Below are positions 14,463-17,659 of a DNA stretch of 17,659 nucleotides, in pieces. Each line of letters opens with the position of its first letter. The stretch's first letter is position 1. Origin of the DNA: Bacteroidales bacterium (lineage in GTDB: Bacteria > Bacteroidota > Bacteroidia > Bacteroidales > FEN-979); assembly GCA_016926765.1 (NCBI GenBank), contig JAFGNY010000081.1, positions 1 through 17,659 of the forward strand. Direction: 5' to 3'. Made by a program: the position numbers and the translations under genes. A model generated the notes under the pieces. That model saw only the letters and a list, made by a program, of their open reading frames with translations. It searched no databases and was not told the origin of the DNA.

Positions 14463-15653
14463 ATGATCCCCTTTGAACAAGCCCTCGATACTGTAATCGC
14501 CGCTACTTCGGATCCTGAACACGAGAGGATTCCTCTCGCTCAATCACCCGGGAGGATTCTGGCCACCGATATCTTTTCCGACATCGATATGCCCCCGTTC
14601 AATAAATCGGCAGTGGATGGTTTCGCCTGCCGGATGGCAGATATTTCCGTAGAGACGGGGCATGCCCCGTCTCTACGGATCATTGAAACCATTCCCGCCG
14701 GGAAAACCCCCATCCATCCCATCGGTCCTGGCCAATGTGCCCGCATCATGACCGGCGCCATGGTACCAGAAGGCGCTGATACGGTAATCATGGTGGAAGA
14801 TACGGAAGAACTCCCTGACGGTGAGATCCGTTTCATCCGGGATAAAACCGCTCACAATATCTGCTACAAGGGAGAAGACATCAGAATAGGTGACCAGGTT
14901 CTTTCCCGTGGAAGCCTTATCTCCACTCCCGCTATCGCTGTTTTGGCTTCTGTTGGAGCGGTGCGGCCGGTGGTCTTCAGACAACCTGCCGTAGCAATTC
15001 TCTCCACCGGAGATGAACTGGTGGAACCATCCAACAGTCCCGGTCCTGCCATGATCCGGAACTCAAACTCATCCCAGCTGATCGCACAGGCACGTCAAAT
15101 GAACCTGAAAGCAGAGGACCTGGGCATCTCGCGAGATTCTAAAGAGGAACTTGCCAAAAAAATTGAAGAGGGGTTAAACACCTCGGAAGTGCTCATTTTA
15201 TCGGGGGGTGTATCTATGGGCGACTTCGACCATGTCCCCGCCATCATGGAACAGCTTGGCGTCACAATCCTTTTTAAAAGTATTGCCATCCAGCCGGGAA
15301 GGCCGACAGTGTTTGGCAGGAAAGGGGCCCACTTCGTTTTCGGACTCCCCGGCAATCCTGTCTCTTCCTTCGTGATTTTCGAGATCCTGGTGAAACCCTT
15401 TCTTTATCAACTCCAGGGTCATCATTTCGTGCCATCCATCTTGCGAATGCCAATGGGACAAACTATTCAGCGGAAAAAGTCATCCCGTAAATCCATCCTT
15501 CCGGTTTGGATCCAAAACGGGGAGGTCTTTCCGGTGGATTATCACGGGTCGGCACATATTCACTCATACATCACCGCACACGGGATGATCGCGATCGAAA
15601 TCGGGGTCTCAGAAATTAAAAAAGGAGAATTGCTGGATGTTCGACTCCTTTAA
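14463..15653 (+). CDS. moeA: Molybdopterin molybdenumtransferase
   Basis: A 396-residue MoeA, the cytoplasmic enzyme that inserts molybdate (or tungstate) into adenylylated molybdopterin. Motifs include NKSAVDGFACR, the central glycine-rich IMTGAMVPEGADTV, the MoCF domain STGDELVEPS, LSGGVSMGDFDHV and GLPGNPVSSFV. At Q277-P-G-R280-P the usual PGKP lysine is arginine. Residues 62-72 are encoded by a 34-bp perfect palindrome (14646-14679), an apparent in-frame insertion within domain I/II; similar MoeA proteins lack such a loop as far as I recall. The gene follows wtpC by 33 bases and its end overlaps the moaA start by 17 bases. Confidence 0.95.
   Translation: MIPFEQALDTVIAATSDPEHERIPLAQSPGRILATDIFSDIDMPPFNKSAVDGFACRMADISVETGHAPSLRIIETIPAGKTPIHPIGPGQCARIMTGAMVPEGADTVIMVEDTEELPDGEIRFIRDKTAHNICYKGEDIRIGDQVLSRGSLISTPAIAVLASVGAVRPVVFRQPAVAILSTGDELVEPSNSPGPAMIRNSNSSQLIAQARQMNLKAEDLGISRDSKEELAKKIEEGLNTSEVLILSGGVSMGDFDHVPAIMEQLGVTILFKSIAIQPGRPTVFGRKGAHFVFGLPGNPVSSFVIFEILVKPFLYQLQGHHFVPSILRMPMGQTIQRKKSSRKSILPVWIQNGEVFPVDYHGSAHIHSYITAHGMIAIEIGVSEIKKGELLDVRLL
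14646..14679. repeat. 34-bp perfect palindrome inside moeA
   Basis: Every base from 14646 to 14679 pairs with its mirror about 14662/14663; the left arm is TCCGTAGAGACGGGGCA. It is read in frame as SVETGHAPSLR within MoeA. GTAGAGACG palindromes of this type are, from memory, seen as dispersed small repeats in many bacterial genomes, so this is probably a mobile miniature palindrome that landed in coding DNA without breaking the frame. Confidence 0.85.
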
Positions 15654-16437
15654 CCGAAAGATCAACTATTTGAGGATCAGCATCACCGACAGATGTAACC
15701 TCCGTTGTCTCTACTGTATGCCGGAAGAAGGCATTCCATTACTGCCTCATGACAGGATCATCACTTACGAACAAATAGCAGAAGTTGTGAAGGTAGCTGT
15801 TTCCATCGGAATTGACAAGGTGAGGATCACAGGGGGAGAACCCCTCGTGCGAAAAGGCGTGGAGAACCTGGTGGCAATGATCGCCGGAATTCCCGGGATC
15901 AGCGATTTCGGCATGACTACCAACGGGATCCTTCTGGAAAGGTTTGCCACCGTTTTGAAAAATGCCGGCCTGCAAAGGGTCAATGTCAGCCTGGATGCCA
16001 TCAACCCATCCAGTTACAGGGATCTTACCCGGGGAGGCGATGTAGAACAGGTGCTTCGCGGAATTGAAGCAGCCAGAAATGCAGGCCTCAACCCGGTTAA
16101 AATCAATTGTGTGGTAAAACATACGTCAGATGAGAAAGATGCCAGTGAGGTCAGGGAGTATTGTATGAAAAATAATCTCGAAATCAGGTACATTCATCAG
16201 ATGAACCTCAGACGGGGCTCCTTCACCACCGTTGAGGGGGGCGACGGGGGGAACTGCTCGCACTGCAACCGCCTGCGCCTTACTGCCAACGGAAAAGTGA
16301 AACCCTGTCTGTTCAACGATCTTGAATTCGATATCCACAACCCCGGCATCCGGGAAGCGCTGATACAGGCTATCCGGCATAAGCCCGAAAAGGGATCGGT
16401 GAATACCGTAAATGCCTTTAATAATATTGGAGGATAA
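15637..16437 (+). CDS. moaA: GTP 3',8-cyclase MoaA, compact form
   Basis: A 266-residue radical SAM enzyme for the first step of pterin cofactor synthesis, GTP to 3',8-cyclo-GTP. The N-terminal 4Fe-4S motif is C20-X3-C24-X2-C27, with ITGGEPLVRKG for SAM binding. The second cluster is C207-X2-C210-X13-C224 in CSHCNRLRL, whose arginines contact GTP. It ends in the C-terminal Gly-Gly (NNIGG) needed for catalysis in MoaA, so the 3' end is intact. It is about 60 residues shorter than E. coli MoaA, and the gap is between RYIHQMNL and the second cluster, where only about 15 residues remain. The start at 15637 overlaps moeA by 17 bases and begins at the family N terminus (NYLRISITDRCN). Confidence 0.93.
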   Translation: MFDSFNRKINYLRISITDRCNLRCLYCMPEEGIPLLPHDRIITYEQIAEVVKVAVSIGIDKVRITGGEPLVRKGVENLVAMIAGIPGISDFGMTTNGILLERFATVLKNAGLQRVNVSLDAINPSSYRDLTRGGDVEQVLRGIEAARNAGLNPVKINCVVKHTSDEKDASEVREYCMKNNLEIRYIHQMNLRRGSFTTVEGGDGGNCSHCNRLRLTANGKVKPCLFNDLEFDIHNPGIREALIQAIRHKPEKGSVNTVNAFNNIGG

Positions 16438-16446
16438 TACCCCCCG

Positions 16447-16482
16447 ATTCCCTAAAGGGGAAGATCCTCCCCTTCAGGGAAT
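16447..16482. repeat. Hairpin repeat between moaA and moaC
   Basis: ATTCCCT at 16447-16453 pairs with AGGGAAT at 16476-16482. Inner AAGGGGA/TCCCCTT arms flank a 6-base loop with one mismatch, giving a 15-pair stem. It belongs to the same CCCTAAAGGGG sequence type as 2815-2867. It could slow or attenuate transcription, but there is no U-tract and moaC follows directly, so a full terminator is unlikely. Confidence 0.6.
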
Positions 16483-16503
16483 TTTGGGATAAAAAGATGA
16501 AAT

Positions 16504-16968
16504 ATGAAACCAACCCTTTCACATACCGACTCCACCGGCAAAGCAGACATGGTTGATGTGAGTAATAAAATTACTCAAATTAGAACCGCCACTGCCCGTG
16601 GCCATATTACCCTGTCGCCTGAAACAATCTCCCTGATCCGGGAAAATCAGATGAAAAAAGGAGACGTGCTGACTGTCGCTGAAATTGCCGGGATCCAGGG
16701 TGGTAAAAAGACGAGTGAACTCATCCCGCTTTGTCACCCGCTGCAAATCACTAAGATGGATGTCAGAACTGAATTGGATAATACCGGTGTGCTGGTGCAA
16801 GTCACAGCAAAATGCATCGGCCAGACCGGCATCGAAATGGAGGCATTAACGGCTGTGTCCATTTCACTGCTTACTATCTATGATATGTGTAAAGCGGTGG
16901 ATAAATCTATGGTGATCGGGAATATCAGTCTGATAGAGAAAATAAAGGAAAAAATAGAACACAGATAA
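16504..16968 (+). CDS. moaC: Cyclic pyranopterin monophosphate synthase MoaC
   Basis: A 154-residue MoaC, the partner of MoaA that converts 3',8-cyclo-GTP to cyclic pyranopterin monophosphate. The active-site parts are present: IQGGKKTSELIPLCHPL with H78, GIEMEALTAVS (E111 and E113), and TIYDMCKAVDK with D127 and K130. Length is normal. An out-of-frame ATG lies at 16497, and the ATG at 16504 gives the family N terminus (HTDSTGKADMVDVS). The last codons and the stop (EHR, TAA) fall in the left arm of the inverted repeat 16955-17037, so a repeat insertion has probably replaced the original 3' end. Confidence 0.95.
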   Translation: MKPTLSHTDSTGKADMVDVSNKITQIRTATARGHITLSPETISLIRENQMKKGDVLTVAEIAGIQGGKKTSELIPLCHPLQITKMDVRTELDNTGVLVQVTAKCIGQTGIEMEALTAVSISLLTIYDMCKAVDKSMVIGNISLIEKIKEKIEHR

Positions 16969-17037
16969 CACAAAAACCACAGATTATCACTGATCCGATC
17001 TGTGAAAATCAGTCAAATCAGTGTCATCCGTGTTCTA
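16955..17037. repeat. 83-bp imperfect inverted repeat spanning the moaC stop codon
   Basis: Left arm TAGAACACAGATAACAC (16955-16971) and right arm 17021-17037 are reverse complements with two mismatches in 17. Inside are further CACAGAT/ATCTGTG and CACTGAT/ATCAGTG pairings. The element fills almost all of the 81-bp gap to the next gene and supplies the stop codon of moaC. Repeats of the 'AACACAGAT..CACAGAT' type are common dispersed elements in this phylum, from memory. No promoter box is evident in it. Confidence 0.7.
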
Positions 17038-17049
17038 ATTGAAAAAGAA

Positions 17050-17659
17050 ATGCAAAAAATAGTAATTCTGTCCCTCAATATCTCCGAAAAGAAAGGGACT
17101 GTCAAACATCCCGTCCCATCGATCAGTCTGACAAAAAACGGGATTGAAGGGGATGCCCACAGCGGGCCATGGAACCGGCAGGTCAGCATGCTTGGAATAG
17201 AGAGCATCCGGAGGTTTGAAAGGGAAGCAAAACGAACGATCCGTTTTGGGGAGTTTGCAGAGAACATCACCACTGAAGGAATTGAGCTATGGAAATGCCA
17301 GCCCCTAGATCGGTTTATCGGGGATACGTTCGAACTTGAAGTCACACAGATCGGTAAAAAATGTCACGGGAACTCCTGCGCCATCTTCAAGGAGGTGGGT
17401 AACTGCGTGATGCCAAAAGAGGGAATCTTTGTCAGGGTTGTGGACAGGAGGACAAGCGGACAAGCGGACAAGCGGACAAGCGGACAGGTGATCGAGAATC
17501 AAGAAATCGAACATCGACAATCGACAATCGACAATCGACAATCGACAATCAATAGATTGACCCCAGACTCCTCCCTCCTCTATCAGCCAAAGATTTTCTC
17601 TGCCCGTATCATCACTCTCTCTGACAGGGCCTTTTGCGGGGAGTATGAGGATAAGTCGG
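17050..17659 (+). CDS. MOSC domain fused to MogA/MoaB-type domain, C-terminus beyond window
   Basis: One open frame from the ATG at 17050 to the window end with no stop. Residues about 1-130 are a MOSC domain (GIEGDAHSGPWNRQVS at 31-46, GEFAENITTEG, C105 in KKCHGNSC with C110, and NCVMPKEGIFVRVV). Residues about 131-178 are a low-complexity linker translated from 8-bp and 7-bp tandem repeats. From about 184, ARIITLSDRAFCGEYEDKS is the start of a MogA/MoaB domain, which adenylylates molybdopterin before MoeA acts. The fusion would pair sulfur or cofactor handling by the MOSC domain with adenylylation, and it completes MoaA, MoaC and MoeA. No stop or ATG separates the two domains; only a TTG at 17557 could start MogA alone. 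Confidence 0.85.
   Translation, partial: MQKIVILSLNISEKKGTVKHPVPSISLTKNGIEGDAHSGPWNRQVSMLGIESIRRFEREAKRTIRFGEFAENITTEGIELWKCQPLDRFIGDTFELEVTQIGKKCHGNSCAIFKEVGNCVMPKEGIFVRVVDRRTSGQADKRTSGQVIENQEIEHRQSTIDNRQSTINRLTPDSSLLYQPKIFSARIITLSDRAFCGEYEDKS
17450..17486 (+). repeat. GGACAAGC tandem array inside the MOSC-MogA frame
   Basis: Four exact octamers at 17450-17481 plus a partial copy to 17486, preceded by a degenerate copy at 17442-17449. This is the same unit as at 8413 and 12772, but here it lies in coding DNA and is translated as a Thr-Ser-Gly-Gln-Ala-Asp-Lys-Arg type linker. Gain or loss of one 8-bp unit would shift the frame. Confidence 0.9.
17515..17549 (+). repeat. CGACAAT tandem array inside the MOSC-MogA frame
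   Basis: Five exact copies of the 7-bp unit CGACAAT in 35 bases, 28 bases after the octamer array. It is translated as the second half of the linker. A single-unit change would shift the frame by one base, opposite in sign to a unit change in the octamer array for loss versus loss combined (minus 15 restores frame). Confidence 0.9.

Noticed and set aside
17305..17541. Minus-strand frame rich in CPLVRLSACPLV repeats
   Set aside because: It is an antisense reading of the octamer array within the MOSC-MogA gene; such repeats give long spurious frames.
17450..17549. Possible CRISPR array
   Set aside because: Units of 7-8 bp are contiguous without spacers, so these are simple tandem repeats.
17557..17659. 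Separate MogA gene starting at TTG 17557
   Set aside because: The MOSC frame reads through without a stop, so a fusion is the simpler reading.

Overview
The window looks like Bacteroidota DNA. It encodes a protein with a type IX secretion (Por) C-terminal tail and a TonB-dependent receptor with an N-terminal carboxypeptidase-regulatory-like domain. Several start regions carry the Bacteroidota -7 box TAnnTTTG and lack Shine-Dalgarno sequences. The gene content (tungsten-type aldehyde:ferredoxin oxidoreductase, WtpABC transporter, pterin cofactor genes) suggests an anaerobe that uses tungsten or molybdenum enzymes. The species cannot be fixed from the sequence.

Layout. At 1-491 (minus) is the N-terminal part of a ThiF/MoeB-like adenylyltransferase. 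It is divergent from an aldehyde:ferredoxin oxidoreductase (AOR) gene at 646-2808. A hairpin-rich repeat separates AOR from two minus-strand genes: a 1-pyrroline-5-carboxylate dehydrogenase (2902-4542) and an MFS drug-type exporter (4630-5988). Divergent from the exporter, a plus-strand array runs from 6098 past the window end: a ModE-like regulator, wtpA, a lipoprotein, a T9SS-secreted protein, a TonB-dependent receptor, a second lipoprotein with a possible duplicated sulfite-oxidase-like fold, wtpB, wtpC, moeA, moaA, moaC, and a MOSC-MogA fusion cut by the window edge. Gaps are short, two junctions overlap, and the wider gaps hold repeats, so this is probably one operon or two nested ones.

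How it may work together. The outer-membrane receptor and the exported proteins sit inside the wtp transporter set, between the periplasmic binding protein and the permease. This suggests an envelope-spanning oxyanion route: receptor, WtpA, WtpBC, then the cofactor enzymes MoaA, MoaC, MogA and MoeA, with AOR as a likely consumer. The transport role of the receptor and its companions is inferred from position only.

Main regulatory observation. A 24-bp inverted repeat, CGATATG-N10-CATATCG, occurs exactly twice and once more with a single mismatch. The sites lie between thiF and AOR (544-567), upstream of the P5C dehydrogenase (4604-4627), and between the exporter and the ModE-like gene (6041-6064). 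All have the same 10-bp spacer and lie in promoter regions. They are the best candidates for operators of the ModE-like protein, and they would join AOR, ThiF, the exporter, the uptake operon and an NAD-type dehydrogenase in one metal-responsive regulon.

Other oddities are a 34-bp perfect palindrome read in frame inside moeA, 8-bp and 7-bp tandem repeats translated as the linker of the MOSC-MogA fusion, a compact MoaA, and a CX3CX3C cluster motif in AOR where CX2CX3C is usual.
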